Positions 55,958 through 64,000 of a DNA stretch of 64,000 nucleotides are shown piece by piece; the stretch's first letter is position 1, and every line of letters begins with the position of its first letter. The position numbers were made by a program, and so were the translations under genes. The stretch is from Coprococcus phoceensis (GTDB lineage Bacteria > Bacillota > Clostridia > Lachnospirales > Lachnospiraceae): contig NZ_FNWC01000006.1 in the NCBI RefSeq assembly GCF_900104635.1, positions 310,001 through 374,000 on the forward strand. The letters are read 5' to 3'. Below the pieces are notes generated by a model that saw nothing but the letters and a program-made list of their open reading frames with translations, did no database searches and was not told where the DNA came from.

Positions 55958-56857
55958 ATGAGAAGAAAAAAACAGTTGAAGGAACTCACAATCAAAGATA
56001 ATTTCATGTTTGGTGCAGTGATGATGGATGAGGACAACTGCAAGGGACTTTTGGAGAGAGTGTTGCAGATTCCAATCGATCATGTGGAAATCAGCAAAGA
56101 AAAGAGCATTGTTTATCATCCGGAGTACAAAGGCGTACGGCTCGATGTGTATGCGAAAGATGAAAATCAGACTCGCTATAATGTAGAGATGCAGGTACAG
56201 AAAAAGCCGGCACTTGGAAAGCGGAGTCGTTATTACCAAAGCCAGATGGACATGGAGATGTTACTGGCAGGAGAGGATTATGCGGAACTTCCGAATACAT
56301 ATGTGATATTCATTTGCGATTTTGATCCTATTGGAGAAGGGAAATATCGTTATACTTTGCGGATGAAATGCGAAGAGTCTGCCGAAGCGGAGTTTGAGGA
56401 TGGAAGAACCGTTGTATTTTTAAATACGCATGGAAAGAATGAAAGCGAGGTTCCGAAAGAACTGGTAACACTTCTGCATTACATACGGGAGGATGTTGAT
56501 GGAAGTGAGAGAGAATTCCACGATTCATATGTGGAGAGACTTCAGAAATTTATTCACGAGGTCAAATCAAACCGGGAGATGGAGGAACGCTTTATGATTT
56601 TTGAAGAGATGTTGAGAGACGAACGCGCAGAAGGACGCGCAGAGGGCATTGCAGAAGGACGTGCAGAAGGTCTTGCATTACGACTTGAAAATGCGAAAAG
56701 CACATTACTTTTGTATTTGAAAAATCTTGGAACGGTTCAGGAGTCGCTGTGTGAGCGCATTGAGAAGGAAGAAGACTTTGAAGTGTTGAAGCAATGGACA
56801 CAGCTGGCATTTCAATCAAAATCGTTGGAAGAGTTTGAAGAGAAAATTTCATTGTAA
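55958..56857 (+). CDS. Rpn/PD-(D/E)XK nuclease-family protein, copy 2
   Basis: 299 residues, nearly the same as copy 1 through residue 240, with changes such as PALGKRS for PDLGKRS. The AEGR repeat is arranged differently (AEGRAEGIAEGRAEGLALRLENAKS) and the C-terminal tail diverges (QESLCERIEKEEDFEVLKQW). Its repeat sequence can expand or contract by 12 bases without frame loss. Same orientation, about 145 bases after copy 1. Confidence 0.85.
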   Translation: MRRKKQLKELTIKDNFMFGAVMMDEDNCKGLLERVLQIPIDHVEISKEKSIVYHPEYKGVRLDVYAKDENQTRYNVEMQVQKKPALGKRSRYYQSQMDMEMLLAGEDYAELPNTYVIFICDFDPIGEGKYRYTLRMKCEESAEAEFEDGRTVVFLNTHGKNESEVPKELVTLLHYIREDVDGSEREFHDSYVERLQKFIHEVKSNREMEERFMIFEEMLRDERAEGRAEGIAEGRAEGLALRLENAKSTLLLYLKNLGTVQESLCERIEKEEDFEVLKQWTQLAFQSKSLEEFEEKISL

Positions 56858-57085
56858 AATCTATTTTCGGTTAAGCCGGATCAAATCTTAAGCAGCTTAA
56901 GCCATTCTGGTCGAAGCTGCTTGGAAGAAACAAGTCAATGCCAATTCAGGCAAATATTCAGAGAAAAGACAGAGGAATTCTATAGTGGTTAGAATAAAAA
57001 TAAGGCTGGTTATATGAGGAAGAATTTGCTAAAATTATTTTTATAGAACAGTTTTGGAATGTACGAAGAGAGAAGGAAAATCCAA

Positions 57086-59854
57086 ATGGGAAAAATACTT
57101 AGTTTACGAGAGGCGATCAATTTAATATGGGAGACGGTGGAGATAGGGCGGGAGATGGAATCGGGCTGCCCATATCTGTTTATTGTGGGAGCGGGGATTT
57201 CAGCACCGGAAATCTTGACTGCGAATGGCATTATCGACCAATGTAAAAAGAAAGTGGAACAGTTGTGTCAGGGAGACGAAGAAAAGCTGCAAAGGATATG
57301 CGATACGGCAGAGAGACTGGGAGAAAATAGCGCGAAATATTATTCTTATTGGTTTGAGCAGGCATACAAAAATAAAATTCACAGGCAGCAGTATTTAAAA
57401 AGTATTATGAATAATTCCAGAATTTCCATGAGCAATCTTTTGCTAGCGCAAATTTTGAACATAAAGACGATTGCGACGACGGCAATCACACCGAATTTTG
57501 ATAATCATCTGCTCAAAAGTCTGAATTTGCTTGGAAACTATGATGTGTTTTCGGCGAATAATATGTTGGACAATATTGCCTTGAATGCAAATTCAAAAAC
57601 AGTTCAGATTATGCATGTCCACGGAACGTACGAATTTTATGATTGCTGCAATTTGGAGAGTGAGATTGCGAAAATTGCGCAGGGACAGGGAATCAAAACA
57701 ACAGCGGGAACGATTGAAGAGTTTTTGAAAACAAAGTCACCGATTGTCATCGGATATAGTGGTTGGGAAGATGATGTGATCATGTCAAAACTCAAAGAGC
57801 GTTTGGAATATGCGGCGCTGCCCTATAAATTGATCTGGTTTTGTTATTCGGGAAAAGATTATGAAAAACTTCCGGAGTGGCTTAAGGAGAACGAAGAGGT
57901 TGTGTTTGTTTTGCCGGAGAAGAAAATGGATATGCGAAGTGAGATTGAAAACAGAATAGACGATAAAGCGGAAGATATAGCGCTACCGGCTGAGGATGTT
58001 CTGTCGGCGCTTATCGCTCGATTTGGTTTTAAATCCCCGAACTTGTTCAGCAATCCGATTCAATATTATATCGACTTGATTGATGGATTTTTACCTGAGA
58101 AGATAGAAATTTTCCCGACAAAGTCATGGAAGCGCCGTTTGGATTATGTAGAGGAGCACTTGGGGGATATTGAAAAAAATATTATTTTGTTGGATGAGTC
58201 GGCTGCTAGAAAAGATATTGTAGGTACAACAAGTATTTTGAAAAAGATGGACTATATGTTTATTCCTACAGATGATTTGGAACATATTCTTTCGGGCGTG
58301 ATTATGCCAATGGTTCCAAGTCAAAATAGAATTGAAGATATGAGTGATCAGCTTGCGTTTTTGGATGTGGTTTTGAATTTACTTACTGCAAAGAAAAAAG
58401 ATATTTCGGAAGAAGAGATGGCAAAATATTTGAAAAAGATTTTGGGGGCGATGCCATACCCCGGAAAAGATTTTGGGAAAGAAAAACTCATACATGTATT
58501 TGACAAGATGCTTGGAATTGCTTGTCTGGAAGAGCAGCGACTTCTTATTTTGGGGGCAAAGTCAGAATTGGTCGATGGCGAGGAGCAAAAAAATCTTTTA
58601 AATGAAGTTGTTACATCCGGAAGTCGAGAGCTGGGCAATGAAAAAATCGCGAGATTAGTATTAAATGCAGTCTATTGGCAGATAAAGCTACAGGGAACAC
58701 TGACGGAGGAACATAAGAATTTGCTGTGTACTATCCGGGCAATGTATGCGGAAAATGAGAAAATTTTAGAATATTTTTATGCTATTCTTATTGAAATCTA
58801 TGAGGAGAAGGCGGATGGTGGATTTGCAATAGAAGATGTCATTTCACAGATAAGAGAGAAAAACTTACCTTCACACTTATTGATTAGGGTATACAGGATA
58901 CAGGCTGATGAAGAAACAGACACCGGAAATAGAATCAAAATTGCCTCGGAGACTGTTCAAGAATATGATATGGAAGAAATTCAAAATTGCAGAGGATGTT
59001 TGGACTATGCACATTTGGTGATTACAGTTGTCTGTGAACGTTTGAAGTTAAAAGAGCATGTGGACCGCAAATATATAGAATATGCGATACAACTATGTGA
59101 GAAAGAGGGAGGCTGTCCGCTGATTGTAAAGAATGTCGTAAGGATGCTGCAAATTTATGTTGCCCACGTAGAGAATTTATATGACAAGCAGGAAATCTGC
59201 AAAAAAGCGACTCGAGTATGCGAGAAAAGTAAATTGTATGAAGAATGGATTTATTTTAATGAAAGTTATGTGAGTGAACTAGACCAGAGAGAATATGAAA
59301 AATATTTGGAAGAACACGAAAAGTACAGAGAGTATAAGCAGGCTGCAGATAAAATACATGAGGCGGTGGAAGCCTATATTCATCTAGAAAAAGATGTCTG
59401 TAAAGACCTGCTTTTTGAAGCGTCAGAGTGTTTTGACCAGATATTTGAGGGAAAATACAATCCCGCACTGCTCAATATCTGTTTTGTGGCGCGCAGAGGA
59501 GAGGGTTCGGAACTAAACATATCTGTCTTAGATGTTTTGGAGCGAATTGACTGGATGATGGGAGATGCGATATATCACATCAATAAGGCGCTGACGCTTG
59601 TGGAGCAGGGCGATTGGGGAAATGCGCAATGTGAGATTCGGAAGATAGAGGAGAATCTGGACGGTGCGATTGAGTGGTGGAATCGGGAAGAAGTTGTAGG
59701 AAAGAGAGAAAAAGCACTTGTATTTTTACTGCTGTCGCTTGAAGATAAGCTGCGGGAGAATATGATTTCATCAGAGAAGCTTGAAGAGATGAAGGTGTTT
59801 GCAATAGAAAATATTGATCTGCCTGCTCATGTAAAGGAGAAGATAGACGTATGA
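57086..59854 (+). CDS. SIR2-domain protein with large helical C-terminus
   Basis: 922 residues from ATG 57086 (AGAAGGA 8 bases upstream; ATG 57059 is also in frame). SIR2 motifs in order: VGAGISAPE (35-41), TPNFDNHLL (135-143), HVHGT with candidate catalytic His179, and GYSGWEDDVI (223-232). Residues about 300-922 are helical, TPR-like in feel, with no further motif I can name. SIR2 domains in large bacterial proteins often consume NAD+ in anti-phage abortive infection. Here it overlaps a VanZ-like gene by 4 bases and follows the nuclease-like pair. Function inferred from family. Confidence 0.8.
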   Translation: MGKILSLREAINLIWETVEIGREMESGCPYLFIVGAGISAPEILTANGIIDQCKKKVEQLCQGDEEKLQRICDTAERLGENSAKYYSYWFEQAYKNKIHRQQYLKSIMNNSRISMSNLLLAQILNIKTIATTAITPNFDNHLLKSLNLLGNYDVFSANNMLDNIALNANSKTVQIMHVHGTYEFYDCCNLESEIAKIAQGQGIKTTAGTIEEFLKTKSPIVIGYSGWEDDVIMSKLKERLEYAALPYKLIWFCYSGKDYEKLPEWLKENEEVVFVLPEKKMDMRSEIENRIDDKAEDIALPAEDVLSALIARFGFKSPNLFSNPIQYYIDLIDGFLPEKIEIFPTKSWKRRLDYVEEHLGDIEKNIILLDESAARKDIVGTTSILKKMDYMFIPTDDLEHILSGVIMPMVPSQNRIEDMSDQLAFLDVVLNLLTAKKKDISEEEMAKYLKKILGAMPYPGKDFGKEKLIHVFDKMLGIACLEEQRLLILGAKSELVDGEEQKNLLNEVVTSGSRELGNEKIARLVLNAVYWQIKLQGTLTEEHKNLLCTIRAMYAENEKILEYFYAILIEIYEEKADGGFAIEDVISQIREKNLPSHLLIRVYRIQADEETDTGNRIKIASETVQEYDMEEIQNCRGCLDYAHLVITVVCERLKLKEHVDRKYIEYAIQLCEKEGGCPLIVKNVVRMLQIYVAHVENLYDKQEICKKATRVCEKSKLYEEWIYFNESYVSELDQREYEKYLEEHEKYREYKQAADKIHEAVEAYIHLEKDVCKDLLFEASECFDQIFEGKYNPALLNICFVARRGEGSELNISVLDVLERIDWMMGDAIYHINKALTLVEQGDWGNAQCEIRKIEENLDGAIEWWNREEVVGKREKALVFLLLSLEDKLRENMISSEKLEEMKVFAIENIDLPAHVKEKIDV

Positions 59855-60408
59855 AAGAATTGCTGATTTATGCGCAGGCATATATAAGACTCAATATACA
59901 ACGCGTGATTCCCATTCTTGTCATAGGTCTGTTGCTGGAAGGAATTTTTTGGCTGCTGATGAAAAAGGGATATACAAGATATGATGATAAGCCGTGCAAA
60001 TCACTAATATGTGGTTTGCTCCTATCTTTGGAAGTTGGATTTATTTTTGTCATGACATTATACGGAAGAAGTCCCGGAGGGGAACGTAAAGTAAGTTTTT
60101 TGCCGTTTGAGTCTTATGTGAAGGCATTTGGACAAGGGAATGTGGAAATACAGCTTCAAATTATTATGAATGTTTTGATGTTTGTGTTGTTAGGAGCGAT
60201 GCTGCCACTGTGTTTCAAACATTTTGAAAAAAATAAAGAAGTTGTTTTAACCGCGTTTATGATTTCGATTTTGATCGAAACGACTCAAGGTGTGATGCAC
60301 ATAGGGATGTTCGAGGTGGATGATATGCTTGGAAATGTACTGGGAGCGGAAATTGGTTTTGGGGCTTATTATTTTGCAACATGGCTGAAAAAGCGCAGGA
60401 AGAAGTGA
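59851..60408 (+). CDS. VanZ-family membrane protein
   Basis: 185 residues with about five hydrophobic helices. SFLPFESYV, then QIIMNVLMFVLLGAMLPL, LIETTQGVMHIGMFEVDDMLGNVLGAEIG, which is the VanZ domain (N-x-L-x-F-x-P-x-G, D-D-x-x-x-N). ATGA overlaps the stop of the SIR2 gene, so expression is coupled to it. VanZ-like proteins have mostly unknown roles beyond teicoplanin tolerance. The coupling could mean a joint system or chance packing ahead of the export module. Confidence 0.82.
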   Translation: MKELLIYAQAYIRLNIQRVIPILVIGLLLEGIFWLLMKKGYTRYDDKPCKSLICGLLLSLEVGFIFVMTLYGRSPGGERKVSFLPFESYVKAFGQGNVEIQLQIIMNVLMFVLLGAMLPLCFKHFEKNKEVVLTAFMISILIETTQGVMHIGMFEVDDMLGNVLGAEIGFGAYYFATWLKKRRKK

Positions 60409-60430
60409 TTTTTCCTTGGAATTTACCATA

Positions 60431-60459
60431 TTGTATTGAAAAGTTTTTTGTGCTAGAAT
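60431..60459 (+). promoter_or_regulatory. Promoter of the chain-length/LCP module
   Basis: TTGTAT-17-TAGAAT with an upstream TGC (extended -10), about 40 bases before the Wzz-like gene. Confidence 0.6.
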
Positions 60460-60498
60460 GAATAAGAAACGATTAATATGAACATATGAGGAGATAGT

Positions 60499-61212
60499 AT
60501 GCAGGAACAATATGAGAATCAAGAAGAGGGGCAGATTGATTTACTGGAAATAATACATGTTATGTTGAGAAAATGGTGGCTGATTGTATTATGCGGTATT
60601 ATCGGAGCAGGAGCTCTTGGTGTATATACAAAATTTTTTGTGACACCACAGTATTCGGCTTCCTCGACAATTTATATTTTATCAAGTACGACGAATGTAT
60701 CTGGGAGCGGAATCAGTCTGTCTTTGAGTGAGCAGTTGACAGCGGATTTTTTACTTTTGGCGAAGAGCCGTCCGGTATTGGAAGAGGCAGCTGAGAAGGT
60801 TGGAGATGGTGTGACTTCTGAGATGCTTGCAGGAAGTGTTGTCATTGAGAATCCGACGGGATCGCATATGCTGAAAGTGACAGCGACGAATGAAGATGCA
60901 CAACTGGCAAAGGATATTGCCAATACGATGGCGGATGTAGTTGCAAAGCAGGTGGCGAAAGTCATGGATACAGATCAACCGAATCTGATGGAAAGCGCAG
61001 TGAAGCCGGTGGCGCCTGTAAGACCGAACCTAAGTAAAAATATTATGATGGGTGGACTGATTGGAGTGGCTTTAGCCATTGCAGCGATTGTCTTACTCTA
61101 TATGTTGGATGATACAGTGAAGGATGAAGATGATGTGAGGAAGTATTTAGGTGTGAACACATTAGCGGCATTTCCTGAGAGACGTAAAAAGAGAAGAAAA
61201 AGAGTTAGTTAA
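60499..61212 (+). CDS. Wzz/YveK-type polysaccharide chain-length protein
   Basis: 237 residues. Membrane helix about 29-47 after IDLLEIIHVMLRKWW, periplasmic-side helical domain, P-rich VKPVAPVRPNLSKN and a second helix about 183-203, the Wzz layout. The tail is short and basic without a kinase domain, so a separate BY-kinase (CpsD type) would be expected; none is in the window. It regulates polymer length with the phosphatase that begins at 63748. GAGGAGA precedes the ATG. Confidence 0.92.
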   Translation: MQEQYENQEEGQIDLLEIIHVMLRKWWLIVLCGIIGAGALGVYTKFFVTPQYSASSTIYILSSTTNVSGSGISLSLSEQLTADFLLLAKSRPVLEEAAEKVGDGVTSEMLAGSVVIENPTGSHMLKVTATNEDAQLAKDIANTMADVVAKQVAKVMDTDQPNLMESAVKPVAPVRPNLSKNIMMGGLIGVALAIAAIVLLYMLDDTVKDEDDVRKYLGVNTLAAFPERRKKRRKRVS

Positions 61213-61223
61213 AGAATTATGGG

Positions 61224-61262
61224 ATCCATATACTTTTCCGAGGGAAGGTATATGGATTTTAA
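61224..61262 (+). terminator. Hairpin between Wzz-like and sortase genes
   Basis: ATCCATATAC / GTATATGGAT stem of 10 pairs extended by three weaker ones, followed by TTTT. Probably attenuates read-through. Confidence 0.6.
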
Positions 61263-61288
61263 ATATGTCTTCAGAAGGGAGTATATGA

Positions 61289-62032
61289 ATGAAAAAAAGA
61301 GTAGGGAAAATACTGTTCTGGCTGTGCATTGTGGTTTGTGTCTTGGGAGTTGCATATATTGCCATCTACTATTTTAGAAAAGACAAGAACGAGGATGTGT
61401 ATCAGAAAGTACAAAAGCAAGTGGAAGAAAAAAAACAGGAAGAAGACGCAGAGGATGAGATTCCAATTGATTTTGCGTCATTGAAAGAGACCAACCCGGA
61501 TATTTATGCATGGATTGAGATTCCAGATACGAATGTGAATTATCCGATTGTTCAAAGTGCGGACGATGATTCGTATTACCTGAACCACACAATCGACGGT
61601 CAGGAAGGCTATCCGGGATCAATTTACACAGAAAAAGTGAATGCAAAAGACTTTTCTGATTTTAATACAGTGATATATGGACATGATATGAAAGACGGTT
61701 CCATGTTCAAAGATTTACACAAATTTGAAGATGCTGATTTTTTTGAACAGCATGATACGGTTACGATTTATACGGAGAATGAGTGCAAGACGTATCGGAT
61801 TTTTGCGGCGGTCGTCTATGATGATCGGCATTTGATGTACAGTTTCGATAATAATAACATCAGTGACAGAAAAGCATTTCTGGAATCACTCAGTGAATCG
61901 CGCAGCTTGAAGAATCAGTTCCGAAGCGGAGTGGAAGTGGATGAGAACAGCCATATTATCACACTGAGCACCTGTATTGGTGGGCAGCCGGATAAACGTT
62001 TTCTTGTGGAGGCGGTAGAGATTGATGAGTAA
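61289..62032 (+). CDS. srtB: Class B sortase (second of two)
   Basis: 247 residues. N-terminal membrane helix about 5-30; catalytic His132 in YGHDM, Cys229 in LSTCI, Arg237 in KRFLVEA. It sits inside the polymer-export module, between Wzz-like and LCP genes, and an SPETG-tailed protein is encoded one gene further on (63047). Clostridial SrtB enzymes are known to accept (S/P)PxTG-type motifs, so that protein is a plausible substrate. Overlaps the LCP gene by 8 bases. Confidence 0.92.
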   Translation: MKKRVGKILFWLCIVVCVLGVAYIAIYYFRKDKNEDVYQKVQKQVEEKKQEEDAEDEIPIDFASLKETNPDIYAWIEIPDTNVNYPIVQSADDDSYYLNHTIDGQEGYPGSIYTEKVNAKDFSDFNTVIYGHDMKDGSMFKDLHKFEDADFFEQHDTVTIYTENECKTYRIFAAVVYDDRHLMYSFDNNNISDRKAFLESLSESRSLKNQFRSGVEVDENSHIITLSTCIGGQPDKRFLVEAVEIDE

Positions 62033-62990
62033 GCGTAAAAAGATAATAGCGATTATGATAGTGATAGCAGTGGTTTTGCTTGTTGGACTTTTTGGATATG
62101 GCATTTGGAAAAAATATGCGGCAAAGGAGACTGCAAAGGAAAATACAGAAGAGTATGAAGGTGAGTCTTATATTACGTATAAAGGAAAACGATATGAGTA
62201 TAATTATCATTTGAAGAACATGCTTTTTATAGGTGTGGACAAATCTCAGGAGATGACAGAGACAGAGGTTGGACAAGGTGGACAGGCGGACACGCTGATT
62301 CTTTTGAGCATGGATCGGGAGAATAAGACGACGACATTGCTGCAGATTCCGCGAGATGCCATGACAGACATTGATATATATGATATGAATGGAGAATATC
62401 TCTCCACAGAGCGAGGACAGATTTCACTCCAATATGCTTATGGCGATGGCAAGAAGAAGAGCTGCCGTATGATGATGACGTCTGTTTCGGAGCTGCTGTA
62501 TGAGATCCCGATTGATTCGTATTTGGCGCTGGGTGTGGATGGAATTGCTGACATAACAAATCTGATGGGAGGAGTGACGCTTACAGTTCCGGAGGATTAC
62601 ACGGATATTGATCCGGCGTTCAAAGCTGGGGAGACCATTGTGCTTGCAGGAGAACAGGCTGAGAAATATGTCAGATACAGGGATGTGAATGTATCTGGCA
62701 GCAATACACAGCGTATGGAGCGACAGGCGCAATTTATGGAAGCGTTAGCAAGACAGATGCAGGGGAAGGATACAGGCTGGTATCGCCAACTGCTGGAAGG
62801 AGCTAAGGAATATATTACAATGGATTTATCAGTAGACGAGATGGAACGGATGAAATCCTATGAGATGAAGGAGACGATTGAAAAAGTTCCAGGGGAAGTA
62901 AAACAGGGAGAAGAGCATGATGAGTTCATTGTGGACAATGAAAAATTGCGGGATTTAGTGATAAAACTATTTTACAAACCGGTAGAATGA
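62025..62990 (+). CDS. LytR-CpsA-Psr (LCP) family ligase
   Basis: 321 residues from MSKRKK. One N-terminal membrane helix (about 7-27), then the LCP domain: LFIGVDKSQ, DTLILLSMDRENKTTTLLQIPRDAM, RYRDVNVSGSNTQRMERQ. LCP enzymes attach lipid-linked polymers to peptidoglycan outside the cell. Expected role here: attaching the polysaccharide made by the 30-54 kb locus to the wall. Coupled to the sortase gene by an 8-base overlap. Confidence 0.92.
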   Translation: MSKRKKIIAIMIVIAVVLLVGLFGYGIWKKYAAKETAKENTEEYEGESYITYKGKRYEYNYHLKNMLFIGVDKSQEMTETEVGQGGQADTLILLSMDRENKTTTLLQIPRDAMTDIDIYDMNGEYLSTERGQISLQYAYGDGKKKSCRMMMTSVSELLYEIPIDSYLALGVDGIADITNLMGGVTLTVPEDYTDIDPAFKAGETIVLAGEQAEKYVRYRDVNVSGSNTQRMERQAQFMEALARQMQGKDTGWYRQLLEGAKEYITMDLSVDEMERMKSYEMKETIEKVPGEVKQGEEHDEFIVDNEKLRDLVIKLFYKPVE

Positions 62991-63046
62991 TGCTATACTG
63001 TAATTGTGTAAGTTCGAAAACGATAATATGATGGAGGGAAATTAAC

Positions 63047-63658
63047 ATGAAGATATTTAAAAAGAAAATATTTGGAGCAATCATAGCAATGTCACTTGTT
63101 TTAATGATGGGCTTTCAGGCAGTCGCAGCAGACAGTCCTTCGACAGATGGAATTGTGACAGAGGCACTACAGGCAGTAGATAAGAATGGTAGATCAGTAG
63201 AGATAGATGTGCAGGCACTTCCGGAAGAATATAAGCATTTGGCAGAAGAGATCAAAGATGTATCCGCTTTAAAAGCAGTTCTTGGAAGCGCATATGTTGA
63301 TGGTATGGAAGTGATTGATGTGCGTGATGTAGTAATTGTTGGGGATGCAAGTTTAGTGGAATTTCCATTAACAATTACATTCAAAGTACCTGGTGTTTTG
63401 TCTACAACAAAAGTAGCAGTACTTCATTATGTAGATGGTGCTTGGCAGGTGGAGCCTTCTAAAGCGGGTAATGGAACAATCACAGCAACTTTCGATTCGT
63501 TATCACCGGTTGCATTTGTAGTTGATAAGAATACTTCTTCATCAGCTGTGACATCACCGGAGACAGGAGAGAATACAGCAGTTCCAGCAGTTGGCGCTGT
63601 GGTAATCGTGGCAGTGCTTGGGGCAGCAGTGCTGAGAAAGAAAGCATTTGTAAAATAG
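63047..63658 (+). CDS. Small sortase-anchored surface protein (SPETG)
   Basis: 203 residues. Signal peptide with cleavage near AVAADS (about residue 28). The folded part is about residues 35-160, with no domain I can name. A Ser/Thr linker leads to SPETGE, a hydrophobic helix and a basic tail (RKKAFVK), a wall-sorting signal. It probably is a substrate for the class B sortase two genes upstream. GGAGGG precedes the ATG. A terminator follows. Confidence 0.85.
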   Translation: MKIFKKKIFGAIIAMSLVLMMGFQAVAADSPSTDGIVTEALQAVDKNGRSVEIDVQALPEEYKHLAEEIKDVSALKAVLGSAYVDGMEVIDVRDVVIVGDASLVEFPLTITFKVPGVLSTTKVAVLHYVDGAWQVEPSKAGNGTITATFDSLSPVAFVVDKNTSSSAVTSPETGENTAVPAVGAVVIVAVLGAAVLRKKAFVK

Positions 63659-63685
63659 TTTTGTTAAGAGTGGTATAGAGTTGAG

Positions 63686-63728
63686 AATCTCTTCTTGTTA
63701 GGGCGGCCTAGGAAGAAGAGATTTTTCT
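63686..63728 (+). terminator. Terminator after the SPETG protein
   Basis: Perfect 11-base stem AATCTCTTCTT / AAGAAGAGATT with a 16-base GC-rich loop and a TTTTT tail. Confidence 0.7.
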
Positions 63729-63747
63729 GAATTGTGGGAGAAGGGTT

Positions 63748-64000
63748 ATGCCAGAGATGATTGATATGCACTGTCATATCATACCTGGGGTAGATGATGG
63801 TGCTAGAACAAAAAAAGATGTAAGAGAGTTGCTTTTGATGGAGTATAAAAGTGGTGTGAGACACATTGTGATGACACCGCATTATCGGAAAGGGATGTTT
63901 GAGCCAACTGAGCAACTTGTAAAAAAAAGAGCGGACTATGTCAGGCGAGAGATAGAAACGCTCGGAATTGATATGAAGGTGCACTTAGGGTGCGAGTATC
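63748..64000 (+). CDS. CpsB/YwqE-type PHP tyrosine phosphatase (runs off the window)
   Basis: The first 84 codons are present. MIDMHCHIIPGVDDGARTKKD carries the first PHP metal motif (HCH, D), then VMTPHYRKGMF with the next His, and LGCEY near the window end with the Glu ligand. GGGAGAAGG precedes the ATG. CpsB-like Mn-dependent phosphatases dephosphorylate the BY-kinase that acts with Wzz-type proteins, which fits the module. The 3' part is not visible. Confidence 0.9.
   Translation, partial: MPEMIDMHCHIIPGVDDGARTKKDVRELLLMEYKSGVRHIVMTPHYRKGMFEPTEQLVKKRADYVRREIETLGIDMKVHLGCEY

Larger units (their letters stand above)
54873..56908 (+). repeat. Tandem duplication of a nuclease-like gene with its flanks
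   Basis: Unit 1 (54873-about 55860) and unit 2 (55909-about 56908) share promoter-proximal sequence (AATCTGCTAYAATCATCTCA), ribosome site, coding sequence and the 3' flank (AAAATCTATTT, CGGTTAAGCCGG). They diverge mainly in the Glu-Gly-Arg repeat part and scattered third positions. Confidence 0.85.

Overview
The window looks like chromosomal DNA of a low-GC, Gram-positive gut anaerobe of the Lachnospiraceae, probably a mucin specialist of the Ruminococcus gnavus/torques (Mediterraneibacter) type. This rests on the gene families and their order (rpsF-ssb-rpsR, MurA, class B sortases, galacto-N-biose phosphorylase, GH101, anaerobic sulfatase maturase) and on consensus AGGAGG ribosome sites. No species name can be proven from the sequence. 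I saw no rRNA, tRNA or CRISPR array.

Layout. 0.1-5.3 kb is housekeeping: a zinc-ribbon/TM2 protein, a shikimate-kinase-like protein, murA, a class B sortase, DUF951 and the rpsF-ssb-rpsR operon. 5.3-8.5 kb holds a split chromate-type transporter divergent from a LysR gene, which overlaps a radical-SAM sulfatase maturase. 8.5-29 kb is a mucin/host-glycan region: the GH112 galacto-N-biose/lacto-N-biose phosphorylase, AraC regulators, a Cys-type sulfatase, a sugar ABC importer without its own ATPase, a nucleotidyltransferase, an N-acetylhexosamine 1-kinase and galE. Together these can import the Gal-GlcNAc/GalNAc disaccharide, phosphorolyse it, and move the products into UDP-sugars. This region is also decaying: a GH101 gene has lost its 5' part at an insertion sequence and is split by a second one (IS1182-like, 8-bp target duplication, two in-frame stops in its transposase); one AraC gene is frameshifted at a G6 run; and a folD copy is a ruin. 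29-30.4 kb keeps the tail of a broken surface protein and a SipW-type signal peptidase.

30.5-54.9 kb is a large exopolysaccharide/capsule locus, all on the + strand. It opens with a 1003-residue fusion of a PglF-type 4,6-dehydratase to a PglE-type aminotransferase, then PglC-like, PglD-like and PglA-like genes. This suggests that a bacillosamine-type sugar is made and loaded on the lipid carrier. Then come many GT2/GT4/GT32 transferases, an EpsG/Wzy-type polymerase, a Wzx flippase, two pyruvyl transferases, an FrhB-like Fe-S protein and two acyltransferases. The last acyltransferase carries a 14.5-unit ACAG tetranucleotide tract just after its start codon and is out of frame in this copy, which is strong evidence for a phase-variable polymer decoration.

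54.9-60.4 kb is an accessory block: a tandem duplicated Rpn/PD-(D/E)XK nuclease-like gene, then a large SIR2-domain protein translationally coupled to a VanZ-family membrane protein (a defence candidate). 60.4-64 kb returns to polymer export control: a Wzz-like chain-length protein, a second class B sortase, an LCP-family ligase, a small SPETG-anchored surface protein and the start of a CpsB/PHP-type tyrosine phosphatase that runs off the window.
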